64,000 nucleotides of DNA, from assembly GCA_014529385.2 (NCBI GenBank), contig CM043962.1:84159621-84223620 (forward strand), given 5' to 3'. Each line of letters starts with the position of its first letter. The stretch's first letter is position 1. This stretch comes from Adiantum capillus-veneris. Lineage: Eukaryota > Streptophyta > Polypodiopsida > Polypodiales > Pteridaceae. Shown here piece after piece: positions 22,333 to 34,503 of this stretch. The notes below the pieces were generated by a model that had not been told where the DNA came from, ran no database searches, and saw only the letters and a list, made by a program, of their open reading frames with translations. The translations under genes were made by a program, and so were the position numbers.

Positions 22333-23450
22333 TGTTAGGATTTTTTTGGAGAAAGGGATTGCGCATATGTACATACACATGCATGGTGCATCAAATAAAG
22401 AATTGCCCATTTTCCATAGCCAGGTGGTTACGTGGGGCCCACATGTATACAGGTAGGACAACATGTACATAGTGCATCGTTTTTTACTATCACCATTATC
22501 AGTGTGTTTTTTCTATAATAATGAGGAGTTGGTAGCGCATAAAACTTCTCCAGGAAGCTATCCGCGGGCCGATGACATGAGGTAAGCTGGTGCGTCAGAT
22601 GACATCTAGTGGCGTCAAGGGGTCGAATGGGGTCAATATTTGCACGTGGATGAGTACGGACACAACGTGGGTGTTTTCTTGTGATAATTATGCAGAAAGG
22701 TCATCATGATGACCATATTTTGGGGCCACTTCACGTGGTTGTGGGATGCATTATTGGAAAAAGCTGAGTGCCAGGTGTGCGTATGGATGCAGCAGGGTGA
22801 CAACTATGCACTGTGAGGTCAGTTTTTGGCCTGTTCGGGGTCCGTTTGAGGTCAACTAAAAGTCCAAGGGTGCCCAAGTGATAAAGCTAAGTGTGGGAAC
22901 TGAAAAAACAGAGAGAAGACCAGAAAAAACGTGGAGAGAAGAGGAGGAACATTTGCAACTGTGTTTTTGGTGTTTTTGGAGCCTGTTTTGGCCCTAAACT
23001 GCTCATCCGAGGTCGGATTTGAGCACTTTGACATTGTAGACTGGGGTATTGGGACGCTCCGAACGCGATGGCGCTATCCATTTTCCCAAATTACTCACCA
23101 TTTTTCTGCTATTTTGGCTGTGTAAGATTCTCCTATAAGCGAAGCTTCTGCTCCTATTTGTGATTGTATCTGGCATACTTTACCCATATTGTGTGAGCTA
23201 TTTGCCCCATTGGTGTTGGCCCAAGCTCAATTGTATCTAAAATTCTCCTCTTTTGAGTTGTGTTTTTTGGGTGTATATGTGTTTGTGTCTCTCTGTGTGG
23301 AGTGGGTAAATGGGTAGTCTCTCTCCTCTCACTCCATAGATGTGTTTCCTGTCTTGGCCAGGTGGGTTGTGTAAGCCGAGTGGTGCCCCGTAGTGTGCGT
23401 GTGTATCCTCCCAAGAGTGTGTGTCGGGTCATTATAGAGGCATTCTGTGT
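22333..23450 (+). repeat. E3 presumed 3' LTR
   Basis: Non-coding DNA after the purine tract, starting TGTTAGG. No second copy is visible, so the right end (about 23,450) is a guess from the start of copia coding traces. Confidence 0.35.
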
Positions 23451-23479
23451 GTTTCCATCCCGCCCACAACGTGTTCAAA

Positions 23480-24500
23480 AGAAGGTTAATGATGGAGTTA
23501 GCACATCAAATGTACATATGGATTCAGTGCAATAGAAGTGGACACTGCTCTACAAATCCTAAAGGTATTATGCTCACTTCTATTGTAGACAAAATGAAAA
23601 AGGTATGAAGGTATCATTAAGTCAACTGTATCTATGTTTAATGATCTTTCCTACAAATACATGTGATGATAAAAGGGTGCTAATCACAATAAATCATCTA
23701 TGGCATGTATATTTGGCATGCAATCAAGGAGGTTTGCGATTTCAAGAGGGGCATGTCACGAAGCTGTGGCAACCACTAACCTTAGTTGTTGGTTTCTTTC
23801 CCTTGATTTTTATTTGATTTTGTGACCCTCTTTTTGAAGTCACAAATTTCTCTAGGAAAATATGGGTTTATTTGCTCAAGAATAAAAGTGACACGTTTGC
23901 TTCATTGAAATTTTTTCATACATTTGTGACTACCCAAACATGAAGAAAGATGAAATGCTTGCGTACAAACAATGGGGGTGAGTTCATATTTGGTGAATTT
24001 GTAAGTTTTTCCAAGAGAATGGTATCAAGAGAGAGTTAGAAGCCTTCGTCTAATGGTGTGGCTAAGAGATATAACATGACGTTGTGTGAGAGGGTTCAAT
24101 GCATGTTTTCCACCACTAATCTCCCTCAAGTATTTTTGGGGAGAGACATTAAAACGGCGATACATATTTGCAATCGTTCACCTCACACTACGTTGAAAGC
24201 TGTCATTCCTGAAGGGGTTTGGTCTGGCAAACCCGCTTCATATGACCACTTACACATTTTTTATTGTGACGCATTTGTGCATGTAAGTGTTGAGTTGAGG
24301 AACAAGCTTGATGCCAAGTCCATAAAAGGAATCTTCATGGGATATGGAGATGAAGGAATGATGGGCTATAAAGTATGGCTACCTCAACTTCAAAGGGTTA
24401 TACGCAGCTGAGATGTTGTATTTAATGAGGCAAAGCTCCTTAAAAACCATGTTGCCTCTGATGTTGACTCTAAAAAGGTCAAATTTGAGCATGCTCTAAA
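23480..24500 (+). pseudogene. Ty1/copia pre-integrase and integrase fragment
   Basis: Traces of the pre-integrase domain (LWHVYLACNQGGLRFQ, 23,700) precede SRKIWVYLLKNKSDTFASL (23,850), LRTNNGGEF (23,965) and the open frame 24,058-24,411 with HICNRSPHTTLKAVIPEGVW, AFVHVSVELRNKLDAKS and GIFMGYGDEGMMGYKVW. These are the copia integrase core and its C-terminal GKxxY-like part. The second catalytic Asp of the DDE triad (usually LRTDNGGEF) is Asn here. Stops occur between blocks; the RT is absent. Confidence 0.85.
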
Positions 24501-25739
24501 GGCAAGATAAATTTGAGTCATCCTTCAAACGAGCATGCTTCTTATATCCACTAGCCACCTCTAAAGTTGATTTTCGGCCCAAAAAACCAGAGAAATCTAA
24601 AGATTTGCTCTTCTTTTGAGAGTGCTTTAGGTTGCATCAGCCCATCACCAATGGCAATAGAATCAGCACAGTGTTTTCAGATTTCAGCCCTAGCCTCATT
24701 GTAAAATCACAATTCCAAACCAGATCAACGTTTTTAGTTTTTAGCTTTCATATTTCCAAGCTAGTTACTCAAGGAGACTGCAAAGGGGGGCGAGCAAAAA
24801 GCACAACCCAATGCAAAATGCTTGTTACTTGAGGATTGTGACCTGATTGGTCATTTCACAAGCTTTGACAGAATTGATGTGAAAATTTTGACATTCCATA
24901 CAGGGTAGCAAATCCTTAGTTTCAACAACGCATCAATGTGAATGATTTACAAATGGTGCATAATGCCAACTTAAAAATTTGTGTCCTTCTCTTTGATGAG
25001 GGCCGACTCAATAAGCAGCAGACGTGTCACACAAACTAATGATTAGTCCTCTTGCAACACTCAAAAAAGGCAATGTGACGATAATACCGCATATCTATGC
25101 TAGGAATGAGAACTTACCGAGCTAAGCCCTTGATTTTACTACATGGAAATCCGAGCGCCTTATCTGGACTCACTGAATCTAGTGCTTGAGCTACAACAGA
25201 GAATGTATCTTGAAAATGGGATGCAGGGGTAGCCTATCAATATTGTTGTAGCAGAAGAGGGGACCCACTAGACATGTAAGGGTGCCAACAGCATTGCCAC
25301 AAGCGATGTCATATTGTGGGGATTCCCCCACCATGAGAACCTATCGAGGCTACACACACCACTACCTGCACACCTGCAACAATGAATCTAGAGATGGCTC
25401 CAAGGAAGAGTACTCCTTGCCAAACACTTGACTGAATGGTGAGCGATTGTTGACCTCATCCTGGAACCGCTATGCATCATCACTGCTGCTTAACATGATA
25501 ATGGCGTGATGCAAATTTCTTGTAAGAACATATTAGGTAAAGTGGGAAAATCCCAATTCCAAAATTGGACAACTTTCAATATATCATGTACAAGGTGTTG
25601 ACATTTTGTACTAGACTAAACATTTGAAAGAAACATTGGCCAAGAAAAATTATGGTTTTGGGTTGTTGCACCATTAAGAGACTAGTACATTGATTCCATT
25701 TTCATTGTTTATACTCTATTGTCCTACCTACGACTTATC
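24501..25739. other. No gene seen
   Basis: AT-moderate unique DNA with no motif or frame I can support. Confidence 0.5.
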
Positions 25740-25860
25740 TTAACATGGAGACATTGGTTTGAAGGCCCACAACTTGTTCAAGCTAAGGTCAAATGGAGCA
25801 CCTGAATTTTTAGTTCAAGGTCCACCACTTGTCCAAGCTAGCACCCATTGAAAAATAAAC
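25740..25860. repeat. Isolated relic of the 29-kb satellite motif
   Basis: Contains TTTGAAGGCCCACAACTTG and AAGGTCCACCACTTGTCCAA followed by GCTAGC, the two half-unit phrases of the array at 29.05-30.8 kb. Confidence 0.6.
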
Positions 25861-26779
25861 CCACTTGTGGATGACTTCAAAGCAACATACACCTCTAATC
25901 TAGACATTCTTCACTTAAGGTATGAACCATTTATAAAATGTGTAGAATATGTCAATTGCAACATAGGAGGGCTAGTTTCAAGGTGCATTTGTCTAGGATA
26001 GGCTATGGAGGAATGCAAATTCCACTTCTTATCTAAGCTACAATTAGTGAAAGGGTAAGCAAACATAATTACATAAAAATATCTCTAAGTACTTCTCCAT
26101 TGCAACGTAGAAGGTTTTATTTGAAGTTCAAGAAATTAGGCTAAAAACATATATAATGAAATAAATACTACCCACAAGAAAACATTAAATATGTTATTTT
26201 ATACAAAATTAGAAAAGTTAACGTCCACAAGCATCCAATTATGCCTAGACCCTAATAAAGATATGCATGCATATATTGACATCTCAATACATGCACTTAG
26301 ACTCCATGGTTTTCCTCTCAGCATATTTTAGTTTCCAAAACTCTCTTACATGGAGGATGTAAAATAACCATTCTTGATTCAAACATTTTTCTCCAAAAAC
26401 AAAGGTCTCTCACACAATTCAAAGTCCATGATTTTCTCCCAATGCAAACAATTAGACTTTATATTTTTCCTTTCAAAGACTTGTAGGTTCTAAAACTCTT
26501 TTATATAAAGGACACAAAAATAATAATTTTTAGGCAAACATGCGTGCCAAGACCAAGATATTTCTTGCACATCCATGAATTCTCCATTCCATACTTGTAA
26601 GGTTTATTTTGATATTGAACATAAGTTTCTCCTAGTTACAAATGGATGCAACCTTGAGATAAAATGATATAGAATTGCTAAAGAACAAAAATAAATTTTT
26701 TTAAATATATCATGATGAAACACAACCATAATCTAGTAAAATGAGTCCCCAAAAACAAGATGCAATCAAGAACTACATT

Positions 26780-27140
26780 GAAATCTCCTTAGACTTGAAT
26801 ACACTCTAGTAATATAGAGAAGTCCCCTTACACTAGGGTACAGTTCAATAACACATTTTTGTTCTAATGCAGGATGCTTTTTCATTACATTGGATTCTCC
26901 TTGTAATTGGATACACTCTAGTAATACATGGAAGTCCTCTTAGAGTAGTGTGCACTCCATTACAAGTCCCTTAGAACAGAGCACGATCCATCACATAGGA
27001 TTCTCCTTATAATAGCATACACTGGAGTAATACATGGAAGTCCCCTTAGAGAAGGGTGCACTCCGTGTACAAATAATTTTCTTTATAATAGGATAGCCTG
27101 TAGAATACATGCAAGTCCCCTTGGAGTAGGGTGTACTCCA
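26780..27140. repeat. Four degenerate tandem units of about 70-115 bases
   Basis: Units near 26,786, 26,886, 27,001 and 27,071 share TCTCCTTxTAATxGxATA, ACTCTAGTAATACATGGAAG and TCCCCTTAGAGxAGGGTG, then ACTCC. Spacing and sequence vary, so the array is old. 25,861-26,779 shows only AT-rich DNA. Confidence 0.65.
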
Positions 27141-27271
27141 TGCAAGTGTCCATCAAATTGACACATATTTGTTTAAAAATAATCTTTGAATTATATAGTA
27201 ATACAAATACACATCATACTAAAAGGACATCATCTGGCCATAAAAAGGATCATTGTCAACCTTCTTTAATG
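27141..27271. other. AT-rich spacer
   Basis: Nothing recognised. Confidence 0.4.
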
Positions 27272-29047
27272 TTATCGCCTTGACGCATACACATGGAGGA
27301 CATGATTTGTCTCAAGATCACTATACTGATTTATAATTGTGTTACGGGTATAATATTTCTTGTCTCTTGCATACAACCATCCAAGTAACCATGGAATAAT
27401 TGTTTCTTGCAAGAATCTTTGAAGCTGCTCAGGTGTTTTCCTCCACATCTTTGGAAATATAAGATATGTTCCTGGCATATTCCACATCATCCTATATAGA
27501 CTATCCTAAAAAATCAAGGTATTCTTTGCATCCAAGTCCTCAAACATCTTCCAAATATCACTCAAGTTTTTATGATAAACCCTTCTAAATCCTAACATTA
27601 TGTTTGGATTTTGGTAACACTTGTTACTCATAAAGATCTTGAACTTGCTATAATTCTTTGGGAACATTTTTGTGTGATGTTTTGCACTCTTGTTAGGTTA
27701 TAGCAACTCCATATCCACAGCTTGTAACCATATGTGCGTGTTTAGCAATCCAACTTACTGTTGCACTCATTCTTGCCAATCGAAGAAAAGTCTAGAAAGA
27801 AATATAACACCAATGAGAAGATTGAACTCAAGTGTTCAATTAAAGACAATAAGAAAGAATAAGAAAGAGAGTAATATGCAATCTAGCACGAGATGTATGT
27901 CCCTCTGCAACTCCAGTTGCTGCCCTTGATGGTTGTCCTGAATAGATCCATTGACTTTGCAAATGCCGCAATATTTGACTGTAATTTTGCTTGACATACA
28001 ATGCTTTAGCCTCATCATTTGCAATGGCAGGTATAGCAGTTGCAACCATTGGAGGAGAATTTACAACAAGACGAGCCTTTCAATCTTTGAATATCTCATT
28101 GTTTTTTTGTTCATTGTGAAGCAAAACTTTTGGAGCATAAATTGAATGTTTGCCATCAAGAATTCAATAGTGATGATCTTGTAGTTTCCCCTCTTGTACC
28201 TCTTCTGCTACCAAAGGTGTACCCTGCTTTGCCTTTGCATTTTGAAAAGCATTAAATATGTACAAGATGCAAGCTTAGTTGTACTTTAGGAAAATCCAAA
28301 TAGCATGCTTTCAGCATGTTTTCCATCAATAGTACGTACATTATAGTGATCAGGAGCTAGTCAACAATTTTGAATAGAGATATCAAACTCCTTATATTGG
28401 AAATGGAAATATCTTATATACTTATTTATTCCACCTGTATCTTTTTCGTGTCCTTTCATAGCCTCTACCTCTAGAGATTATGGATCCACAACTCTTGGAC
28501 GATGAACCTTGTGTTGAGGATGCTAGAGATGCATTGTCTACGTCCAAAATAGAACTAGTCTCCTTAGGTGCTACTTTTTGCACTTTGACTTTCTTGTTTA
28601 TAGGTGGTCGTGAATATTTCACCTTCTTTTCCTGTAGTGTGGCTATAATGGAGTTTTGAAGATGATTTGTTGTGACACCTTGAGTTGACTCTTCAATCTT
28701 CCATCCTCGAGAAAACATTGTCTCATCTTTATTTTGAGACATGCGTGAAAATGCATATGCTCCTGGAGATAATTGGAACTCTTAATTCATTGGGACTACA
28801 ATATCAATGCATTCCACATGTTGACCATCAACTATAGAGATAGAGGCTACCATAACTTGGCCAACATCTTCAAATAGACTGCATTCTCTTTCTTTGCAAT
28901 AAATAGATGCACCTTATGAAATTGTACACCCTCCACACCATATATAACCAGATACCAATTCCTTTGATCATTGCAAGTATAGTCAATTGAGACAGCCACC
29001 CTTGTAACATTTCTTTTTGGTGCCATATATTCTTGGAAATAAAACAA
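27272..29047 (-). pseudogene. Unrecognised minus-strand coding remains
   Basis: Three minus-strand frames look protein-like. At 29,047-28,847: YMAPKRNVTRVAVSIDYTC and WYLVIYGVEGVQFHKVHLF. At 28,742-28,422: FSRGWKIEESTQGVTTNHL, then a Lys-rich stretch and an Arg/Gly tail (ISRGRGYERTRKRYRW). At 27,490-27,272: YLIFPKMWRKTPEQLQRFLQ and ETIIPWLLGWLYARDKKYY. They lie in the order expected of one minus-strand gene or element, with non-coding gaps of about 100 and 930 bases that could be introns or decay. I do not recognise the family, and no terminal repeats were found. Confidence 0.35.
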
Positions 29048-29049
29048 AT

Positions 29050-30790
29050 TTAGTTGTTATTAAATAATATAGTCCACCAATTGTCCATCCTAATTCCAAG
29101 GTGGTTTGTAGGTTCACCACTTGTCCAAGCTAGCTCTACTGAAACAAACTATCTCTATTGTTTCAAGGTCAATGTGTGAATGGAGTGTAGCTACTATGTC
29201 TATTAGCATGAATGGTTTGGGACAAAGGTCCACCACTTGTCCAACCTCCTATCCCTCGTGTTATAAAGTTTTTAACCCAAGGTGGTTTGAAGGTCCACCA
29301 CATGTCCAAGCTAGCTCTATTGAAAGAAGCTATCTCTATTGTTTGAAGGTCAATGTGTGAATGGAGTGTAGCTACTATGTTTACGACCATTGATGGTTTG
29401 GGAGACAGGTCCACCACTTGTCCAACCTACTAACCATTACATTATGGAGGTTTTAGCCCAAGGTCGTTTGAAGATCCACCACCTATCCAAGCTAGCTATA
29501 TTGAAAGGATATATCACTATTGTTTTAAGGTTAAAATGTGAATGGACTCTAGCTACTATGTTTACTACCATGGAGGGTTTGGGATAGAGGTCCATCACTT
29601 GTCCAGCCTACTAACCATTCTGTTATGGAGGTTTTAGCCCAAGGTGGTTTGAAGGCTCACCACCTGTCCAAGCTAGCTTTATTGAATAGTCATATCTCTA
29701 CTCCGATAGCGTGGATGGTTTGGGATAGAGGTCTAGCACTTGTCCAACCTACTATCCATTGTTTTATTGAGGTTTTAGCCCAAGGTGGTTTAAAGGTCCA
29801 CCACCACCTATCCAAGCTAGCTCTATTGAAAGAAGCTTTCTCTATTGTTTGAAGGTCAATGTGTGAATGGAGTGTAACTACTATGTTTACTACCATGGGT
29901 GGTTTGGGCAGATGACCATTACTTGTCCAATCTACTAGCCATTGTGTTATACAGATTTTATCCCTATGTGGTTTGAAGGTCCACCACCTATCCAAGATTT
30001 CTCTATTGAATAGTCATATCTCTACTCTAATTGAGTGTATGGTTTTGGCTAGAGGTCCAACACTTGTCCAACCTACTATCTAGTGTGTTATGGAGGTTTT
30101 AGCCCGAGGCAGTTTGAAGGTCCACCACCTATCCAAGCTAGATCTATTGAAAGAAGCTATCTCTATTGTTTGAAGGTCAATGTATGAATGGAGTGTAACT
30201 ACTATGACTACTATTATGGATGGTTTTGGGTAGAGATCCACCACTTGTCCAACCTGCTATCCATTGTGTTATGGAGGTTTAAGTCCAAGGTGGTTTGAAG
30301 ATCCACCACCTGTCCAAGCTAGCTCTATTGAAAAAAGATATCTCTATTGTTTGAAGGTCAATTTGTGAATGTAGTGTAGCTACTATGTTTACTACCATGG
30401 ATGATTTGGGGTAGAGGTCCACCACTTGTCCAACCTACTTTCCATTGTGTTCTAGAGGTTTTAGCTCAGGTTGGTTTGAAGGTCCACCACCTATCCAAGC
30501 TAGATCTATTGAACAAAGCTATCTCTATTTTTTCAAAGTTAGTGTGTGAATGGAGTGTAGCTACTTTGTTTACTACCATGGATGGTTTGGGGTAAAGGTC
30601 CACCACTTGTCCAACCTACTATCCCTTGTGTTATGGAGGTTTTAGTCCAAGATTGTTTAAAGGTCTACCACCTGTCCAAGATAGCTTCCTTGAAAGAAGA
30701 TATCTCTGTTGTTTCAAGGTCAATGCATAAACGGAGTGTATCTACTTTTTTTTACTACCATGGATGGTTTGGGAAAGTTTTTTACAAGTT
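29050..30790. repeat. Satellite-like tandem array, units of about 180 and about 145 bases
   Basis: The phrase CCACTTGTCCAACCTACTA recurs near 29,231, 29,410, 29,592, 29,734, 29,907, 30,055, 30,238, 30,418 and 30,600. Most spacings are about 173-183 bases, but two are about 142 and 148; the short units lack about 40 bases and carry TAGTCATATCTCTACT instead. Each unit also contains a second related phrase, GGTCCACCACCTATCCAAGC or a close variant, so the unit itself seems to derive from a half-unit duplication. Open frames in the array are by-products. Confidence 0.9.
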
Positions 30791-31449
30791 TTTGGATAAG
30801 AAATACATAGAGTGAGCTAACAAAGCTCACTTCTCTCCTTCTAGCGCTTCCTACTCCCTCTCCGATTGTCACATTGCGATTGTGTTTGTTGCATTGCAAC
30901 CACAGGTAAGAGCTCTACGCATTGACGTAAGCTATTCATAGTATTTCGTAGCTTTTGGCGTTGCCGAACCGCAGCCTTATTTCATCATAACTAGGAATTT
31001 ACATTTTTAAATCGAAAACTAAGCATAGGTGGGGTAATGGGGCATCATTGCTAAACATTTAGATGCATTCTGGATCAAAAACGACTAGGTCAAAAATCCA
31101 CTGCTATTAATAATCGTGATTTTGGAACTTGACCTAAAGTGGGGTTTAAGGCCATAGACATGTGTGCTTAGGTCTAATTAAACTTGTCCTAGAAGTTTCA
31201 TTACGATTGGATGTCATTTGATGGTGTAACAGATGTGATTTGCTTGTCGATGAGCGATTGGCTTTTGGTGATTTCAGCCACTTGAGTGTAGCTTGAGTTA
31301 GATGCGAGTTGTTAGTTGTTTTTCGAGAGATTGACAACCTCTTGTAGCCTCTATGCACTAGTCGAGTCAGCTTCGTCCCATGGTTTGACAAATTAATCGT
31401 GGTTCTCGCTAATACTGCAATAAGATAGGATGGTGAGGTTAGACATGCG
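30791..31449 (+). repeat. Possible LTR ending at a primer binding site
   Basis: Non-coding DNA ending in CCACA directly before TTTGGCGCCACTG at 31,450. The position argues for an LTR whose right end is here. Its left end and partner were not found. Confidence 0.35.
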
Positions 31450-31451
31450 TT

Positions 31452-31472
31452 CCACATTTGGCGCCACTGTCG
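31452..31472 (+). promoter_or_regulatory. tRNA-Asp-like primer binding site
   Basis: TGGCGCCACTGTCGGGATC closely follows the TGGCGCCGTTGCCGGGGATC used by plant Athila/Tat gypsy elements. Three or so differences suggest an old or divergent copy. Confidence 0.55.
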
Positions 31473-32704
31473 GGATCGAAGAGACCTCAACTAGGGAAAA
31501 ACATGAGTGTCTTGTGTAATTGTCCTTTAACTTCCTCTAGGTTTGCCTAGAGTTCAAAACTTTCTTCTAGAAACCACACCGCATAGCTTAAGAGTGTCGT
31601 CTTTTGCTGTGTAGAGGTAGCTTGGAAGTAATCGTACTTGCTAAGTGCCTTTAGGACTGTAGGATTGTAGATTTAGATTAAGATTTGGAGAATAATTGGT
31701 AGACGAGACAAGTCTTAAGATCAAGACTCTGAAAAACATAAAAAACACAAGAAAACGAGTGTTTGTGGACACTGTCCACAACCCCATTGCATGAGAAACT
31801 AGGAGTAGGGTAAGTAGGATCCGAGGTGCATTCAGAACATTGCTCTCTCTGAAAGAATCAAGTGTGAGTTGTTATGTCAAGTTGTAGAATTTCAAGTCTA
31901 CGGCTAGAAATAGCTTGAAAAGACTCGAATTCACTCAATCCAACTAGACAATAAGCCTAAGAGTTGTCCGAACCAGTGGGTTAGCTCAAAGACACTTCGA
32001 GGTAAAAATTTCAAGAAGTTGACCAAAACTCAAATTATTTACTTTTTCTTGACATTTTAGGCCAAATTAAGTTTTGACTTGATTTATAGGCTTAAAAAAC
32101 ATCATAAAAAGACTCACTGTCTTTGAGAAAATTGCAAAAAAGTGCTCATTTCAAAACTCAAGTTAATAATCGTGATTATTAACTTTTTGCTTTAAATTGG
32201 CCAAGGTTTATACCATTGACTCATTGCATGTGTACAAACAACTTTTGTAAAGGCCCAAAAGATTTGGATCACTAAACTGGCCAAAAATTGGGTAAAAACT
32301 AAAGTTTGTACTGAATTTTTGAATCTTGCTTGTAAATTGGGTAAAAATTTATCCAAACTTGTTAAAAATTGATCCATAGGCTTATATTGATGTGATAAAC
32401 ATGTGTACATGCTTAGTTGACCAAAAACTTGCAAAATTTTGTCAAATGTAAATAATCACGATTATTTACATCTGCCCTGTTTTTGAACTTTTTTGACCAA
32501 GTTGGCAAACCACTAGCTTTACCATGTTGTAATAAGCCCACAAACCAAATTTGGTAAGAATTGAAGCACTGGATTGAAAATTGTGACTAAAATTGCAAAG
32601 TTAGTCTCCGGACAGATAATTGATGACCATTTGACCAAAATTTTGTCAAAACTTGATGAAACTTGGCTAGTGACCTTAACGTAAGGTGCTTAAGAAATTT
32701 GTGT
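31473..32704 (+). other. AT-rich non-coding leader or element remnant with a repeated near-palindrome
   Basis: No gag or other coding trace follows the primer site. GTTAATAATCGTGATTATTAAC at about 32,163-32,184 is a near-perfect palindrome except at its CGTG centre; GTAAATAATCACGATTATTTAC occurs at about 32,448-32,469 and a half-site ATTAATAATCGTGATT at about 31,106. The rest is nondescript. Confidence 0.5.
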
Positions 32705-32917
32705 CAAAGCCATAGGCAAGCCCCGTAGGACTCCACTATTAAGACCATAGCTCTCGACGGTGATGCCCGGTTAACTGCACGACGGCAAGCGCACTGCAAG
32801 GCTGAAAAATCCCTATTCTACTTACTCACATGCAATTAATAATACCAACCATTTATAGCTAGCTTGAGGACCTCCCTTCTTGAGCAAGAAAAGAGAAACC
32901 TTGTGCTCTGATACCAA
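32705..32917 (-). mobile_element. Leader fragment of a further chromovirus copy, with primer binding site
   Basis: Colinear with the leaders at 44,390-44,612 and 51,570-51,790 (ATAGGCAAG, ACTCC, ATTATTAAG... and AAGCAAGAAAAGAGAAACC). On the minus strand the primer site TGGTATCAGAGC (32,916-32,905) pairs with initiator tRNA-Met, as in many plant retroelements. It lies directly 3' of the LTR at 32,918-34,503, so that LTR serves both as 3' LTR of copy A and as 5' LTR of this cut-off copy. The sequence is lost below 32,705. Confidence 0.8.
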
Positions 32918-34503
32918 TGTAACATTTAATGGTCTAAAAACTTATGTGTAGCGGAAATTAGCATGAACATAGTGGGCATTTCACTAGAATAGATTCCTAA
33001 TGAGAATTACAAGAGTGCTTGGGTGGAGAGAGCAACAAAAAGCATAACACCTAGTTAGATAGCATCAACAATACTTTCAAAAGAGAGAGAAATTAAGCTA
33101 TTAACAATAGTTGATGACTGGATTTGCATGGAGCCGGTCCCCCCTCCAAAGGCTTTGTATTATGGTTTCTCCCATCAAGAGAGACATTGTACAATACAAT
33201 TCTTTGTGTTCCTTCAAGACTAGCTAGTGCAATGAAGATGAAAGCTTCATGCACTAAGCAAAACACTTAGTAAACACAACTTTAATTATCCCCGTTCTCA
33301 GACCCAAGATCTCTCACACCTTCGAAGATGGTGAGAGCTAGCAGGGTATGAGAGTAGATTGAGAGGAAGAAGGAGTATCTTACGAGAAAGATGTACATCT
33401 CCTCACATAATCACTCATATTAGCATAGCTTTAGGTTAGTAATTAGCTTGGTAGAGGAGATGAGTATGCATTGAAGCTTGGCTCTTGGTTGGATTTGCAT
33501 CCACAAGCCAAGAGTGTGTCGATGTAGGCTTCTATCTCACAAGCTTGGAGTAGGTGATGAGTTCTCCATTAAATCTTGGGAAGAGATAGTCTTCTCTTTC
33601 TTCACACATGAGATTGTGTGAGTTTGTGTGTGATAATGCCTTGCAAAAATCAGCCCCCTCTCTCTCTCTTGGGCGATCCCTCTTGCTATTTGCTCTTGCA
33701 GGCTCCCCATTGGACCTCCCCAAATCAAGCCAATGGCTATTAAGCAGCATAAGTGATAGCCTTCTGACATGTGTCCCCCTTTCCCCTTTTGTGAGAGCTT
33801 TAGGTAATTTAATAATTAAACTAAAATCTCATTGGACCCCTTTGCCTCCTGGCCAATAGGAATCAGGCAAGCCATTGGGCTCCTGAATGTTCATTGGACC
33901 CCTTGGGAGACTGTCCAATAGTCTTCTAGGAGACTTAATTCTCATTGGTTCTTTTATTAAGTGTTTTTAAATTAATTAAACTAGATTTACTCTAGCCTAA
34001 TTCTCATTGGTCCACCTCCAAGGCCATCCAATAGGAATTGGGCACACCTTGTGGGCATCTGGGCTAGGGAGCTGACATGTGTCCCTAATTCCCTTTGTGT
34101 AAAGGGAGCCTGTGTGTGTGTGTGACTTTCTCTCTCATCCCCTATAAGAAGGGCTAGCCCCCTCCCATGTAGGGATATGCAAAGACTTTTTAGTTACACA
34201 CAAAGCATCCAATTTCCCCTAGGGTTGACCTTTGGACACAACCTTTGAATTTTGGAACCTTAGCATTTTGGAAGTCTTAATGGGCTGAACCTTAGGGTCT
34301 TTTTAGCCCATTGTTGCACATGGCTCTTTAGCAGATGGCCCCCCCTTTGGATCTCTATTTTCCCTCCTTTGGATCCCTATTGTGGCCGGTCTGCTAGCTT
34401 AACCAATATTCTAGCTTTTTCTCCCCTGGCACTTCCCCACATTAAATGATCAGCTTAATATGAAAAAATCATTTAGGAGAATTAGATATTGATTATTATG
34501 GCA
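32918..34503 (-). repeat. Chromovirus LTR, copy A
   Basis: On the minus strand it runs from TGCCATAATAATC (34,503) to ...TTACA (32,918), with TG/CA ends, purine tract on one side and primer site on the other, about 1.59 kb. It shares colinear blocks with the LTR at 44,613-46,241, such as GGAGCCGGTCCCCCCTCC and TTGTGTTCCTT, but is clearly diverged. Open frames inside it are not genes. Confidence 0.8.

Larger units (their letters stand above)
19880..23450 (+). mobile_element. E3: gypsy-type element with gag and protease but no RT or integrase
   Basis: Gag starts at about 20,005, a zinc knuckle lies at 20,853 and a DSG protease at 21,475. The coding part ends at 22,304, and only nine bases later comes a purine tract (22,313-22,328) like that of E1, then an LTR-like region beginning TGTTAGG at 22,333. 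No RT, RNase H or integrase motifs were found between protease and purine tract. The knuckle and protease resemble those of E1, so E3 looks like a non-autonomous relative. The 5' LTR and the end of the 3' LTR were not identified. Confidence 0.65.

Noticed and set aside
22852-23125. Short frames in the E3 LTR region
   Set aside because: Overlapping frames on both strands in LTR-like DNA without motifs.
23154-23535. Minus- and plus-strand frames near 23.2-23.5 kb
   Set aside because: Low-complexity GT-rich DNA in the presumed E3 LTR; no homology seen.
29169-30815. Protein-like frames in the satellite array
   Set aside because: They repeat with the DNA unit and share no family; periodic by-products.
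33532-33859. Short frames in the copy A LTR
   Set aside because: Lie wholly inside a defined LTR.
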